This document shows positions 8,154-17,558 of a stretch of 64,000 bases of DNA, piece by piece. Source of the DNA: a bacterium (GTDB lineage Bacteria; Patescibacteria; Paceibacteria; Moranbacterales; UBA1568); assembly GCA_021821305.1 (NCBI GenBank), contig JAKACP010000001.1, positions 496,001-560,000 on the forward strand, read 5' to 3'. The notes beneath the pieces were generated by a model. That model was not told the origin of the DNA. It searched no databases and was given only the letters and a program-made list of their open reading frames with translations. The stretch's first letter is position 1, and each line of letters starts with the position of its first letter. The position numbers and the translations under genes are program-made.

Positions 8154-9219
8154 CGGCACATTGCGCGGTATGAGAAGATTCCTCCTCTTTTTTTCAGTCG
8201 CTTTCCTCGTCGGTTTTTCCCTGCTCATCGGGGGAACGGCGATACTCGCGAGCGGGGATTTTCTCTCCAAGACGATCTCCCTGATCCCCGGATCCCAGGG
8301 GTATTCGGAGCGCTTCGACGGACGCGTCGCGGGGGATTTCGCCGTCGCGGCACAGCCGGTCATCTCGGAACAGCGGGCCTCCTCGTCGGAGTTCCGCCCC
8401 ATCAGGAAGGACGGCATCGGCACCTTCGCGGTCCCTACGGCGCACGCCGCCATCATCCTCGACGCCGGGACGGAAACCGCGCTCTTCGAATCGTCCGCCG
8501 ACGAGCGGCGATCCATCGCCTCGATCACCAAACTGTTCACCGCGATGATCGTCGTGGAAACCGTCAAGGATCTCGATGAGCCCGTGACGATCACCGAGGA
8601 CTCCGTCTACGCGGAAGGGACACGGGTCGGCTGTCCGCGCTCCGGATACTGCATCAGCCAGCGGCTAGAGGTCGGGGAAAAGATCTCCGTGCGAAGCCTG
8701 CTCAAGGCGGCGCTCATGAACAGCGCCAACGATGCGGCGATCGCGCTCGCGATCCACGTGGACGGGAGCCAGGAGCGTTTCGCCGACCGCATGAACGCGC
8801 GGGCGAAGGAGCTCGGCATGGAGAATTCGCATTTCTGCACGTCGTCCGGCCTGGAGCTCGACGGGCGGGAGGAAGAATGCTATTCTTCGGCCCGTGATAT
8901 CGCCAAGGTGGCCGCCCACGCGCTGGAATATGATGTCCTCTGGAATATCATGCGAACCGGAGAAACGACGATCACATCCGTCGACGGAGCGTATGTCCAT
9001 GAGATTTTCAATACGAACCAGCTGCTCGGGCAGTACCCGAATCTCGTCGGCACCAAGACGGGGTTCACTCCGCGTTCCGGATACTCGCTTCTCGCGGTCG
9101 CCGAAGACCCCGCCGACCGGAAACACCGCCTGATCGCCGTGGTGCTCGACGACGCGTATCGCTGGGACAGCATCCAGGAGATGTTCGCGTGGGGGTTCGG
9201 ATCCTTCGAGTGGCGTTGA
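8131..9219 (+). CDS. D-alanyl-D-alanine carboxypeptidase (S11 family)
   Basis: 362 aa. One N-terminal membrane segment (residues about 14-35) followed by a penicillin-binding-protein fold with SITK near residue 131 (acylated Ser), SAN near residue 197 and KTG near residue 308. It trims the terminal D-Ala from peptidoglycan stem peptides outside the membrane. It lacks the long C-terminal beta domain and amphipathic anchor of E. coli DacA. ATGs at 8143 and 8170 are alternative starts. It overlaps scpB by 23 bases and precedes mraY. Confidence 0.9.
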   Translation: MKRTMDTNGTLRGMRRFLLFFSVAFLVGFSLLIGGTAILASGDFLSKTISLIPGSQGYSERFDGRVAGDFAVAAQPVISEQRASSSEFRPIRKDGIGTFAVPTAHAAIILDAGTETALFESSADERRSIASITKLFTAMIVVETVKDLDEPVTITEDSVYAEGTRVGCPRSGYCISQRLEVGEKISVRSLLKAALMNSANDAAIALAIHVDGSQERFADRMNARAKELGMENSHFCTSSGLELDGREEECYSSARDIAKVAAHALEYDVLWNIMRTGETTITSVDGAYVHEIFNTNQLLGQYPNLVGTKTGFTPRSGYSLLAVAEDPADRKHRLIAVVLDDAYRWDSIQEMFAWGFGSFEWR

Positions 9220-9252
9220 GCATGCGATGTTAAATACCTTTGAAACGGACAT

Positions 9253-10374
9253 ATGAACGAAGTGGCGCCGATCATGGAAGTGGCACAGATACAGAATATT
9301 CCGGCGGTCATGAACACGCTCAAGGTGCTCACGACCGGACTGCTCGCGTTCCTGCTCGCCTTCGCGCTCACGCCGCTGTGGACGCATATCCTCTACAGGT
9401 ACAAGATCGGCATCAAGATCAAGAGTGCCGACGTGAACGGGGAGAAGCTGACCTTCGTGAGCAAGCTCCACGCGAGCAAGGCCGGGACCCCTACCATGGG
9501 TGGCGTCATCGTCTGGGTGACGGTGCTCATACTCGCGTTTTCCTCGGAATACCTGCTCCCGCTCATCGCGGAGTGGACGGATACCAATTTCCTCGCGCGA
9601 CTCGATTTCCTTCGCCGTTCGCAGACCTGGCTCCCGCTTTTCGTGCTCGTGACCGCCGGCATCCTCGGGCTCTTCGACGACTGGATGAGCGTGCGCGGCA
9701 AGGGGACGAACAAAGGGGGCGGCATGCGGTTCGCGCTCCGGTTCTGGTGGCTCATCGGGATCGCTTCGGCCGGCGCGTGGTGGTTTTATTCCAAGCTCGG
9801 ATGGGACGAACTGCATGTCCCGGCGCTCGGGGATTTCACGATCGGCTGGTGGTATATCCCGCTTTTCCTCTTCATCATCCTGTTCTCCGCGATCTCCTCG
9901 AACGAGACGGACGGCCTCGACGGTCTCAATGGCGGAGTGCTGCTTCTCGCCTTCGGCTCTTTTTCGCTCATCGCGTACTTCCAGAACAGCATGGATCTCG
10001 CGGCCTTCTGCGCGGCGGTGGCGGGGGCGCTTCTCGCGTTCCTGTGGTTCAACATCTATCCGGCGCGGTTCTTCATGGGTGATACGGGCGCCATGGCGCT
10101 CGGTACGACGCTCGGCGTGGTCGCGATGCTGACCAATTCGGCGCTGGTCCTCTTCCTCATCGTCTTCATCTACGTCCTCGAGTCCGGCAGTGCGGCGATA
10201 CAGCTCCTCTCGAAACGGTTCCTGCACCGAAAAGTGTTCCTCGCCGCTCCTCTTCACCACCACTTCGAGGCCAAGGGGTGGCCGGAGCCGAAGGTCGTCA
10301 TGCGCGCGTGGATCTTCACGGCGATCACGGCGCTCCTCGGGGTGATCATCGGCATCATCGGTATGGGAGAGTAG
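9253..10374 (+). CDS. mraY: Phospho-N-acetylmuramoyl-pentapeptide transferase
   Basis: 373 aa, about ten membrane helices. It makes lipid I from UDP-MurNAc-pentapeptide and undecaprenyl phosphate. Family motifs in order: KAGTPTMGG, GLFDDW, the catalytic NETDGLDGLNGG, FMGDTGAMALG, and the C-terminal APLHHHFEAKGW with the HHH motif. The ATG is in CATATG context without Shine-Dalgarno. Together with the upstream carboxypeptidase it shows that the cell builds peptidoglycan. Confidence 0.95.
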   Translation: MNEVAPIMEVAQIQNIPAVMNTLKVLTTGLLAFLLAFALTPLWTHILYRYKIGIKIKSADVNGEKLTFVSKLHASKAGTPTMGGVIVWVTVLILAFSSEYLLPLIAEWTDTNFLARLDFLRRSQTWLPLFVLVTAGILGLFDDWMSVRGKGTNKGGGMRFALRFWWLIGIASAGAWWFYSKLGWDELHVPALGDFTIGWWYIPLFLFIILFSAISSNETDGLDGLNGGVLLLAFGSFSLIAYFQNSMDLAAFCAAVAGALLAFLWFNIYPARFFMGDTGAMALGTTLGVVAMLTNSALVLFLIVFIYVLESGSAAIQLLSKRFLHRKVFLAAPLHHHFEAKGWPEPKVVMRAWIFTAITALLGVIIGIIGMGE

Positions 10375-10382
10375 CGAAAGTC

Positions 10383-10391
10383 TGGTATACT
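10383..10391 (+). promoter_or_regulatory. Extended -10 promoter of pgk operon
   Basis: TGGTATACT shortly after the mraY stop. No good -35 is seen, consistent with an extended -10 (TGn) promoter. The same motif precedes prfB. Confidence 0.55.
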
Positions 10392-10412
10392 CAGGGAAAC
10401 GGTCTTATCATA

Positions 10413-10434
10413 GCGGTGAGATATTGAACAGGCT
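10413..10434. repeat. Solo end of the MITE-like family upstream of pgk
   Basis: Identical over 22 bases to the right end of the element at 51832-51853. It lies between the putative pgk -10 box and the pgk ATG, so it would be part of the mRNA leader. No opposite end is present. Confidence 0.6.
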
Positions 10435-10457
10435 TTTATCATAATAAACGAGCGAAT

Positions 10458-11528
10458 ATGGCAGGCATCCGAAGCATCGAATCGATCGATTTCACGGGAA
10501 AGAAAGTGCTGCTCCGGGTCGATTTCAATGTCGAACTCAACAAGAAGCAGGATGTCCAGGAACAATTCAAACTCGAGGCTCCGAAAAAGACCCTCGCGCA
10601 CATCCTCTCGTACCCGGGGGTGAAGGTCGCGCTTCTCACGCACTTCGGCCGGCCGGACGGAGCGCGGAACATGCTGTTCTCGCTCCAGCCGGTCGTGGAC
10701 GATGCCGAGCGCGCGCTCGGGGTCAAGGTCCGTTTCCATGAGGACTGCGTCGGTGACGGCGTGTCCGCCGCGCTCGAGACGCTTCCGGAAGGGGAGGCGC
10801 TCCTCCTCGAGAACGTGCGTTTCTACCCCGGCGAGGAGTCCGATGACCCGGCGTTCGCGGCACGGCTCGCGGCACCGTTCGATATCTATGTCAACGAGGC
10901 GTTCAGCGTCTGCCACCGTGCGCAGGCATCCGTCTCCGCAATCACCGAGACTCTCCCTTCGTTCGCGGGATTCCGCCTGGCCGAGGAAGTCCGAAGACTC
11001 GAGGAGGTCCGCACGAATCCGGCGCGACCGGCCGTGGCGATCATCGGAGGCGCTAAGATCGAGACCAAACTGCCGCTCATACGCGAGTTCGAGCGGCTCT
11101 ATGACGCGGTGCTCGTCGGCGGCAGGGTCGCCAACGAGGCGCTCGACGAGAACATCGAGTTCTCCGAGAAGGTGCTCCTCCCCAAGGATTTCCAGGGCGG
11201 CGACGCGAGGCTTGATATCGGCCCCGTGACGACGGCCATGTTCATCGAGATCATCGGCAAGGCCAAGACCATCGTCTGGAACGGTCCGATGGGGAAATTC
11301 GAGGAGAAGCCGTATGATGCGGGGACCGGTGCGATCCTCCACGCGATGCTCGCGTCGCAGGCCGATGTCGTCATCGGCGGCGGCGAGTCGCTCGTCATCA
11401 TCGAGGAGGCGGGACTCATGCACAAGATCGGTTTCGTCTCGACCGGCGGAGGTGCCATGCTCGAGTACCTTTCCGGGGACGAGCTTCCGGGCTTGGTCGC
11501 GCTCGAGCGCGCGGCCGCGCGCGTGTAG
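10458..11528 (+). CDS. pgk: Phosphoglycerate kinase (short form)
   Basis: 356 aa, some 30-50 residues shorter than usual. It transfers the acyl phosphate of 1,3-bisphosphoglycerate to ADP. Recognisable blocks: LLRVDFNVEL, THFGRP, LLLENVRFYPGE, GGAKIETK, NGPMGKFE, and the C-terminal STGGGAMLEYLSG. The usual NDAFGxAHRAHAS reads NEAFSVCHRAQAS, so two family-typical residues are changed. First gene of a pgk-eno-pfkB cluster. Confidence 0.93.
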   Translation: MAGIRSIESIDFTGKKVLLRVDFNVELNKKQDVQEQFKLEAPKKTLAHILSYPGVKVALLTHFGRPDGARNMLFSLQPVVDDAERALGVKVRFHEDCVGDGVSAALETLPEGEALLLENVRFYPGEESDDPAFAARLAAPFDIYVNEAFSVCHRAQASVSAITETLPSFAGFRLAEEVRRLEEVRTNPARPAVAIIGGAKIETKLPLIREFERLYDAVLVGGRVANEALDENIEFSEKVLLPKDFQGGDARLDIGPVTTAMFIEIIGKAKTIVWNGPMGKFEEKPYDAGTGAILHAMLASQADVVIGGGESLVIIEEAGLMHKIGFVSTGGGAMLEYLSGDELPGLVALERAAARV

Positions 11529-11559
11529 TCGTTTCCATGATCAGTTTTAGTGAAAACAT

Positions 11560-12837
11560 ATGAAGATCGTACGCGTAGAAGGGAGAGAGATACTGGATTC
11601 GCGCGGGAACCCGACGATCGAGGTCGAAGTCGGGCTCGAGGACGGATCGGTTGCCGTCGCGGGCGTGCCGTCCGGCGCGTCGACGGGAAAATTCGAAGCG
11701 GTCGAACTTCGCGACGGTGACGCGAACCGGTTCGGCGGCAAGGGGGTGCTCCAGGCGGTCGCGAACGTCAACGGCGAACTTCGCGAGGCGGTGGTCGGCA
11801 TGGATGCCGCCCTTCAGCGCGAGCTTGACGAGAAGATGATCGCGCTCGACGGGACGGAGAACAAGGCACGGCTCGGCGCCAATGCCATCCTCGGTATCTC
11901 GCTCGCCGCGGCACGTGCGGAGGCCGTGAGCCGCAAACAGCCGCTCTACCGATATATCCGATCGCTCGCCGGACTGCCGGAGAAAATAGGGAAATTTCCG
12001 GTTCCGATGTTCAACGTGATCAACGGTGGCAAGCACAGCGACTCCGGCCTTTCGGCGCAGGAGTTCAAGCTCGTGCCGTCCGGTATCGAAGGGTATCCGG
12101 ATCAGCTCCGCGCGGGAAGCGAGATCTTCCACGCGCTCAAGGGGATCCTCGAGAAGGCCGGCCTCTCTGTCGGTGTCGGCGACGAGGGCGGATTCGCACC
12201 GCGCATGGAGAGCCATGCCCAGGCACTCGAGACGCTCCACGCGGCGATCAGCGAGGCGGGATACGTCCCGGGCAAGGACGTCTTCATCGGGTTCGACGTC
12301 GCCGCGAACTCGTTTTATGACGAGAAGGAGGATCAGTACTATCTCCAGCCGGAAAACGTGAAGCTGTCCCGCGAGAGCATCGTCAACGTCTACCGTGACT
12401 GGATGGCCAAATACGCGGTCGTATCGATCGAGGACGGCCTCCACGAGGAGGACTGGTCCGGGTGGGCGCAGATGAAGGAGAAACTCGAGAAGGAATCCGC
12501 CGCCTGGGGTCGCAAGGTGATGCTCATCGGCGATGACTTGCTCGTGACCAACGTCAAGCGCGTCGAGAAGGCGATCGCGGAAGGTTCCTGCAACGCGGTC
12601 CTGATCAAGCCGAACCAGATCGGGACGCTCACCGAGACGCTCGATTGCATGAAACTCACGCACGGGAACGGGTGGGATACCGTCATATCGCATCGCTCAG
12701 GTGAGACCGTCGACGACTTCATCGCGGATCTCGCGATCGGCGCCGATTCGGAGTTCATCAAGACCGGGTCGCTGTCCCGCGGTGAGCGGCTCGCGAAGTA
12801 CAACCGGATGCTCAAGATTTGGAACGAAACGAGATAA
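11560..12837 (+). CDS. eno: Enolase
   Basis: 425 aa, normal length. It dehydrates 2-phosphoglycerate to phosphoenolpyruvate. The mobile loop SGASTGKFEAVELRDGD, the catalytic-His segment GGKHSDSGLSAQEF, GDEGGFAP, the metal ligands in SIEDGLHEEDW and GDDLLVTN, and the C-terminal catalytic stretch LIKPNQIGTLTET and SHRSGETVDDFIADLA are all present. CATATG start context without Shine-Dalgarno. It follows pgk by 31 bases and is followed 3 bases later by a sugar-kinase gene. Confidence 0.97.
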   Translation: MKIVRVEGREILDSRGNPTIEVEVGLEDGSVAVAGVPSGASTGKFEAVELRDGDANRFGGKGVLQAVANVNGELREAVVGMDAALQRELDEKMIALDGTENKARLGANAILGISLAAARAEAVSRKQPLYRYIRSLAGLPEKIGKFPVPMFNVINGGKHSDSGLSAQEFKLVPSGIEGYPDQLRAGSEIFHALKGILEKAGLSVGVGDEGGFAPRMESHAQALETLHAAISEAGYVPGKDVFIGFDVAANSFYDEKEDQYYLQPENVKLSRESIVNVYRDWMAKYAVVSIEDGLHEEDWSGWAQMKEKLEKESAAWGRKVMLIGDDLLVTNVKRVEKAIAEGSCNAVLIKPNQIGTLTETLDCMKLTHGNGWDTVISHRSGETVDDFIADLAIGADSEFIKTGSLSRGERLAKYNRMLKIWNETR

Positions 12838-12840
12838 CCT

Positions 12841-13863
12841 ATGTTTTTCAAGACACGACCGAAAGTCATCTGCATCGGATCCGCCTCGAAGGACATCTTC
12901 TTTCCGACGAGCGAGGGAATCGTGCTCGAGACTCCGGAGGACCTGACCGCCCAGCGGAAGGTCGCGTTCGAACTTGGCGGCAAATACCGCGTCGACGACC
13001 GCTACGAGGCGGTAGGCGGCGTCGCGGCCAACGTCGCGCAGGCGCTCGCCAAGCTGGATATCCCTACGGCCGTCTACAGCAACGTCGGCGAGGACGAGAT
13101 CGGGCAGTGGATCGTCTCCGAGCTCGAGCGCGCCCACGTATCGACCAAGCTGCTCTCCATCGATCCGCTCTCGAGAAGCGACCTGTCCGCGATCATCATC
13201 CTGACCCAAAGCGGCGAACGGACCATTTTCCATAATCGCGACGCCAACGAGAAACTCGCCGTCGTCCCCGGGAAAATCGCGGGAGCCGAGTGGTTCTTCG
13301 TTTCCTCGCTCAACGGCGACTGGAAAGCGAATCTCCGCACGATACTCGACACGGCCGAAGCGAACGGGACGAAAATCGCCCTCAACCCGGGACAGCACAA
13401 CCTCCGCGACGACGCGAGTGCCATCCTCGAGGCGACGTCGAAATCCGAACTGCTCGTCCTCAACAAGGACGAAGCGCTCGAACTCGTGATGAAGTCCGGT
13501 GTTGAGGCGTCCGACGTCGAACTCAACGACGAACGGTTCCTGCTCACGGCGCTCCATCATGCCGGGGCCAAGATCATCGGCATGACCGACGGCGCCCGCG
13601 GTGCGTGGGGATCCGACGGCAAGGAGATCTGGCACTGCCCGATCGGCTACGTCGAACGCGTCGTGGATGCCACGGGAGCGGGCGACGCTTTCAGTGCCGC
13701 GTTTTTCGCCGCATTCGTTCTCGGAAAGACGATTCCGGACATGCTCCGATACGGCATCGCGGAGAGCGGTAGCGTCGTCGGTCAGTATGGCGCGAACTGG
13801 GGATTGCTCACGGTTTCCGAGCTCGAGGAACGCGCGCGTCCGCTCGTCCCGGAACGCCTGTAA
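12841..13863 (+). CDS. PfkB-family (ribokinase-like) kinase
   Basis: 340 aa. The N-terminal glycine motif (GGVAANVAQALAKLD) and the C-terminal signature DATGAGDAFSAAF with the catalytic Asp place it in the ribokinase/PfkB family, which phosphorylates sugars or nucleosides with ATP. Its position 3 bases behind eno suggests a role in carbon metabolism. No pfkA is seen, so a phosphofructokinase role is possible, but sequence alone cannot name the substrate. Confidence 0.88.
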   Translation: MFFKTRPKVICIGSASKDIFFPTSEGIVLETPEDLTAQRKVAFELGGKYRVDDRYEAVGGVAANVAQALAKLDIPTAVYSNVGEDEIGQWIVSELERAHVSTKLLSIDPLSRSDLSAIIILTQSGERTIFHNRDANEKLAVVPGKIAGAEWFFVSSLNGDWKANLRTILDTAEANGTKIALNPGQHNLRDDASAILEATSKSELLVLNKDEALELVMKSGVEASDVELNDERFLLTALHHAGAKIIGMTDGARGAWGSDGKEIWHCPIGYVERVVDATGAGDAFSAAFFAAFVLGKTIPDMLRYGIAESGSVVGQYGANWGLLTVSELEERARPLVPERL

Positions 13864-13865
13864 GG

Positions 13866-13884
13866 GACTTTCCCGACAGGCTCT
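13866..13884. repeat. Solo end of the MITE-like family
   Basis: GACTTTCCCGACAGGCTCT matches the right end of the 725-887 element (GACTTTCTCAACAGGCTCT) at 17 of 19 positions. It lies just downstream of the kinase stop and upstream of the next promoter. Confidence 0.55.
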
Positions 13885-13910
13885 CAGCCTTCGCGGACGC
13901 TCTTTTCGTA

Positions 13911-13919
13911 TGCTATACT
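13911..13919 (+). promoter_or_regulatory. Extended -10 promoter of the FtsA-like gene
   Basis: TGCTATACT, 26 bases before the ATG at 13946. No clear -35. Confidence 0.5.
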
Positions 13920-13945
13920 GATACTGAAAACAAACCGATCATACT

Positions 13946-15211
13946 ATGAGTTGGCTTCCCTTTTCCTTCGGGAGCGATAAAAAAGTCTATCTCGCGCTCG
14001 ACATCGGCACCGAAGTCGTCAAAGCGCTGGTTTTCCGCATCGATCGGGAGACGAAGCGTGCCGAAGTCATCGGTGTGGGCCGCACGCGCCAGAAGATCGG
14101 CAACATGCAGAACGGGGCCGTTTCGGATATCGCCGGAGTGGTCGCGTCCTCGCGCGAGGCGATCGCGCTCGCCAAGAAAAAGGCCGGGGTCAAGGAAGTC
14201 CGCAAGAGCATCATCGGCATCGCCGGAGAGCTCGTGAAGGGGACCACGACGACCGTCCACTACGATCGCGTGAACCCGACGATCCATATCGGGATGCAGG
14301 AACTGAGGATGATCATCGAAAAGGTCCAGGAAAAGGCGTTCGAACGGATCAAGCGACAGCTCGCCTGGGAGACGGGACAGGACGATATCGACGCGAAGCT
14401 GATCAACGCGGCGCTCGTCGATGTCCAGATCGACGGATACAAGGTGACCAACCCGCTCAATTTCCAGGGGCACGAAGTCTCGATGAGCGTCTTCAACGCC
14501 TACGCGCCGATGATGCATCTCGGGGCGCTCGGCACCATAGCCAAGGATCTCGGGCTCGATCTCATGAGCATCGCCGCGGAGCCGTATGCGGTCGCCCGTG
14601 CGGTCGAGGTCGAGGACATGACCGATTTCAGCGCCATATTCGTCGACGTCGGCGGCGGAACGACCGACATCGCCATCGTCCGCAGCGGCGGTCTCGAAGG
14701 GACCAAGATGTTCGCGGTCGGCGGTCGCGCGTTCACCAAACGCCTCGCGCAGGTTTTCAATATCACCTTCGAGGAGGCGGAAAAGATGAAGATCGCCTAC
14801 TCCTTCGGTCAGCTTCCTCCCGAACAGATGCGCTCCGTCGCCGACCTTTTCCAGGAGGACTGCCATGTCTGGCTCGGCGGCGTCGAACTGTCGCTCCTCG
14901 AATTCGCGGAAACGGACCTTCTGCCGACGAGGATCTTTCTCTGCGGGGGCGGATCGGCCCTGCCGGGCATCAAATCGTCGCTCCTGCTCGAGGAATGGTC
15001 CGCCGGGCTTCCGTTTCCCAAGAATCTCCAGGTGAGTTATCTCCAGCCCAAGGATATCGTCCGGGTCGTGGACACCACCGGAGAGCTGACCAATCCGCAG
15101 GACATCACCCCGCTCGGTCTCGTGAACCTCATACTCATCGACGAACTGGACGAAGAAAAGATGCTTTCCGGATTGCTGCGGAGGAGCATGGAATCCATAG
15201 ATAAAAAGTAA
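13946..15211 (+). CDS. FtsA/PilM-like actin-fold ATPase
   Basis: 421 aa. The phosphate-1 motif LALDIGTEVVKALVF (residues about 16-30), the phosphate-2 motif FVDVGGGTTDIAIV (about 231-244) and the adenosine motif LCGGGSALPGI (about 331-341) define the actin/Hsp70-type ATPase core. An SHS2-like insert as in FtsA and PilM lies between. In this organism group such genes are annotated FtsA-like; the partner gene downstream is a membrane protein rather than ftsZ. A role in division or a pilus-like surface machine is inferred, not shown. Confidence 0.8.
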   Translation: MSWLPFSFGSDKKVYLALDIGTEVVKALVFRIDRETKRAEVIGVGRTRQKIGNMQNGAVSDIAGVVASSREAIALAKKKAGVKEVRKSIIGIAGELVKGTTTTVHYDRVNPTIHIGMQELRMIIEKVQEKAFERIKRQLAWETGQDDIDAKLINAALVDVQIDGYKVTNPLNFQGHEVSMSVFNAYAPMMHLGALGTIAKDLGLDLMSIAAEPYAVARAVEVEDMTDFSAIFVDVGGGTTDIAIVRSGGLEGTKMFAVGGRAFTKRLAQVFNITFEEAEKMKIAYSFGQLPPEQMRSVADLFQEDCHVWLGGVELSLLEFAETDLLPTRIFLCGGGSALPGIKSSLLLEEWSAGLPFPKNLQVSYLQPKDIVRVVDTTGELTNPQDITPLGLVNLILIDELDEEKMLSGLLRRSMESIDKK

Positions 15212-15223
15212 AGGAGCGCCGCT

Positions 15224-17158
15224 ATGCCGCAGACATTTTACGTCACACAGGATGAAGAAATCCTTTCGCTGGTCGGGAGACTCCGGTCGTCCGCGCTCCT
15301 CGAGAACGTGTTCGTCGTTCCGAATCATGCGCTCATCCTCCAGAGCGCCGTCAATCTGCGCATCCTCCATCGTGAGGCGGAAAAACTCGGGAAGGTCGTG
15401 ACCATCATCACCCAGGACGAGGCCGGGAGAGCGCTCGCGGAAAAAGCCGGTATCGGAACGAAGCCGTATTCCGAAGAGACCCGACAGGAGGCCGTGGCCG
15501 CCGCGCCTCTCAAACCGCATTTTCCGGCCGACGCTTCGATCGGGTCGTCCGACTTCTTTTCCGGCGCTCCCGAGGCCGCTCCTGCGACGCAGACCCTGCG
15601 ATCCGCTCCGCCCGCGATCGCCCCGACTCCGATGCCGCTCCGGGTCCGCGATGCCACTCCGAAGAAACTCACGACACTCAATTCCGTCCGTGAGACCGGA
15701 CAGGCTCCCGCCCAGGAGGGGACACTCCGGATAGACACGCGGCGCCCCGCGGCGGAGCAGAACGCGGCCGCTCCGCTTCGTTCTTCGGCCGGTCAGCCCG
15801 CGGCGGCCCCTGCCGCTCCCGTCCGTCCTGTCGTCGCACCCGTCATGTCCCGCGAAACCCCGGAGCGGAGCGCCTCGGCGGCCCAGGCTCCCACGGGTGA
15901 GCGGCTCGCCCGAATGTACCGGAAGAACGCTCCGCCGCTTCCGCCCGAAAGGAGATCGCCGGTCGCCGACCGCCGATCCTCCGCTTCCGGTGAGGTCAAG
16001 GGAAAGGGTGGTCTGTGGTTTCTCCTCTTCGCCGGTGTCTCGCTTCTCTCGCTCATCAGCGCCGGAGTCTTCTTCCTGCTCCCGAAAGCGGAGATAACCG
16101 TCGTTCCTCATTCGCTCTCCAAGTCGCTTGAGATCGAGTTCGAGGGGAAAAAGGACGGTGTCAGCGCGGACCGTGAGGTGCCCATCCGTCTCGTCGAACG
16201 TGAGGAGGAGGTCTCGGTTTCCGTCGAGACGACGGGCACGTCGGCCGGGAACGGGACCAAGGCCCGGGGCACCATCATCATCTCCAACGCGTACGGATCG
16301 GAAGCTCAGCCGCTCATCGCGACGACCAGATTCGAGACAGCGGACGGGAAGGTCTTCAGATTGACCAAGGGTGTTACCGTACCGGGCATTTCGGACGTGG
16401 ATGGCAAAAAGGAGCCGGGCGTCATCGAAGCCGAGGTGCTCGCCGACGAACCGGGGGAATCATACAATATCGGCGCCTCGTCGTTCTCCATTCCGGGGTT
16501 CAAGGGCAATCCGAAGTATGAGAAAATAACGGGGAAGTCGAAAGAGCCCATGGCGGGAGGATCCTCGGAGGGCGATTCCGGGGTGAAGACCGTTTCTTCC
16601 GAAGATATCACCACGGCGAAAGAGGAGTCCGAAAGCATGTTCCGGTCGATGTTCGAGGAGTCACTCAGGAGCGGCATGATCGAGGGTGAGAATTTCCTCC
16701 CGGACTCGGTGGAGATCTCATTGGTCGGTTCTCCGGCCCATCCGGAAGCCGGTGTCGTGGCATCATCCTTCGAATACAAGGCCCGGTTCAAGGCGCGCGT
16801 GTTCGTCTTCTCCGAATCGACACTCAAGGACAACGCCTCTCTCATGCTCCGTCGCGGAGCCGGGCTGGACGATACCTATGAGACCCGGGATGTCTCCTTG
16901 GAGTACGGCGAGGCGTCGTCCGATTTCGACAAGGGTACCATGTATATCAAGGTCCGGGCGACGGCGCTCTTCGCCTCCCATATCGACGTCGGTATGTTGC
17001 GCACGGATTTCCTGGGCAAGGACACCGACGGGATCCGGGAAGTCCTCGAACGGCATACGGAAGTGAAGAAGATCGAGGTGAATCTCAAACCCAAGCTGTT
17101 CATCGTCTCCGTGCCGAACGATCCGGATCGGGTGACGATCATCGTCGAAAAGCCCTAG
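15224..17158 (+). CDS. Membrane protein with baseplate-J-like extracellular domain
   Basis: 644 aa. Residues 1-80 form a small alpha/beta domain (MPQTFYVTQDEEILSLVGRL onward). Residues about 90-255 are a Pro/Ala-rich disordered linker. One membrane helix lies near 263-284 (GLWFLLFAGVSLLSLISAGV). The remainder is a beta-rich extracellular region with repeated domain boundaries resembling baseplate-J/gp47-type modules. An AAAGGAG precedes the ATG 12 bases after the FtsA-like gene, so the two form an operon. Probably links a cytoplasmic ATPase to a cell-surface structure; inference only. Confidence 0.65.
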   Translation: MPQTFYVTQDEEILSLVGRLRSSALLENVFVVPNHALILQSAVNLRILHREAEKLGKVVTIITQDEAGRALAEKAGIGTKPYSEETRQEAVAAAPLKPHFPADASIGSSDFFSGAPEAAPATQTLRSAPPAIAPTPMPLRVRDATPKKLTTLNSVRETGQAPAQEGTLRIDTRRPAAEQNAAAPLRSSAGQPAAAPAAPVRPVVAPVMSRETPERSASAAQAPTGERLARMYRKNAPPLPPERRSPVADRRSSASGEVKGKGGLWFLLFAGVSLLSLISAGVFFLLPKAEITVVPHSLSKSLEIEFEGKKDGVSADREVPIRLVEREEEVSVSVETTGTSAGNGTKARGTIIISNAYGSEAQPLIATTRFETADGKVFRLTKGVTVPGISDVDGKKEPGVIEAEVLADEPGESYNIGASSFSIPGFKGNPKYEKITGKSKEPMAGGSSEGDSGVKTVSSEDITTAKEESESMFRSMFEESLRSGMIEGENFLPDSVEISLVGSPAHPEAGVVASSFEYKARFKARVFVFSESTLKDNASLMLRRGAGLDDTYETRDVSLEYGEASSDFDKGTMYIKVRATALFASHIDVGMLRTDFLGKDTDGIREVLERHTEVKKIEVNLKPKLFIVSVPNDPDRVTIIVEKP

Positions 17159-17205
17159 CGCCTGCCGGTTTGTCGGTGGGCTTCACATATCCTGAAAACC
17201 ATAGT

Positions 17206-17499
17206 ATGCTACCAAGCTTCCAGTCCGGCCCGCACGGGGCCCAGGGAGAGGATCCGGACCGAAAATCAGCCCTACACAGGCTCCAGTCCGAATTCCTCAT
17301 CCTCCAGCAGGAGCGACAGAAGAAATCGCGATACCGCGATGCGATCGCGCTCGAGCTGCGGAGGCTCGAGATGGAGCAGGACCGTCTCGCGGTCCGGATC
17401 GACGACAAGAAACAGGAAGAAAGCACGCTGTCCCGGGAGCTCGGCATGCTCGAAGCGGAGGAAAAACGTATGAAACGGAAGATAAGCCTCCTTTCCTGA
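17206..17499 (+). CDS. Coiled-coil protein of unknown function
   Basis: 97 aa from ATG 17206. From residue 25 on it is almost wholly charged heptad-like helix (LQSEFLILQQERQKKSRYRD and onward), without membrane segments. A TTG start 12 codons upstream is possible. I do not recognise a family. It lies between the baseplate-J-like gene and alaS. Confidence 0.6.
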   Translation: MLPSFQSGPHGAQGEDPDRKSALHRLQSEFLILQQERQKKSRYRDAIALELRRLEMEQDRLAVRIDDKKQEESTLSRELGMLEAEEKRMKRKISLLS

Positions 17500-17558
17500 G
17501 TAACTGTCCACACTCTCGACGGATTGGATATGCTGAAACGATATTTTAGATAGGCTTT

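Noticed and set aside
10375..10457. -35/-10 pair built from TTGAAC in the solo MITE end before pgk
   Set aside because: The distance to any TATAAT-like sequence downstream is only about 10 bases, so it cannot be a sigma-70 promoter.
13913..16111. 732-codon open frame antisense to the FtsA-like and baseplate-J-like genes
   Set aside because: It spans two real sense genes and their spacer; low-complexity Arg/Gly/Asp composition marks it as a shadow.
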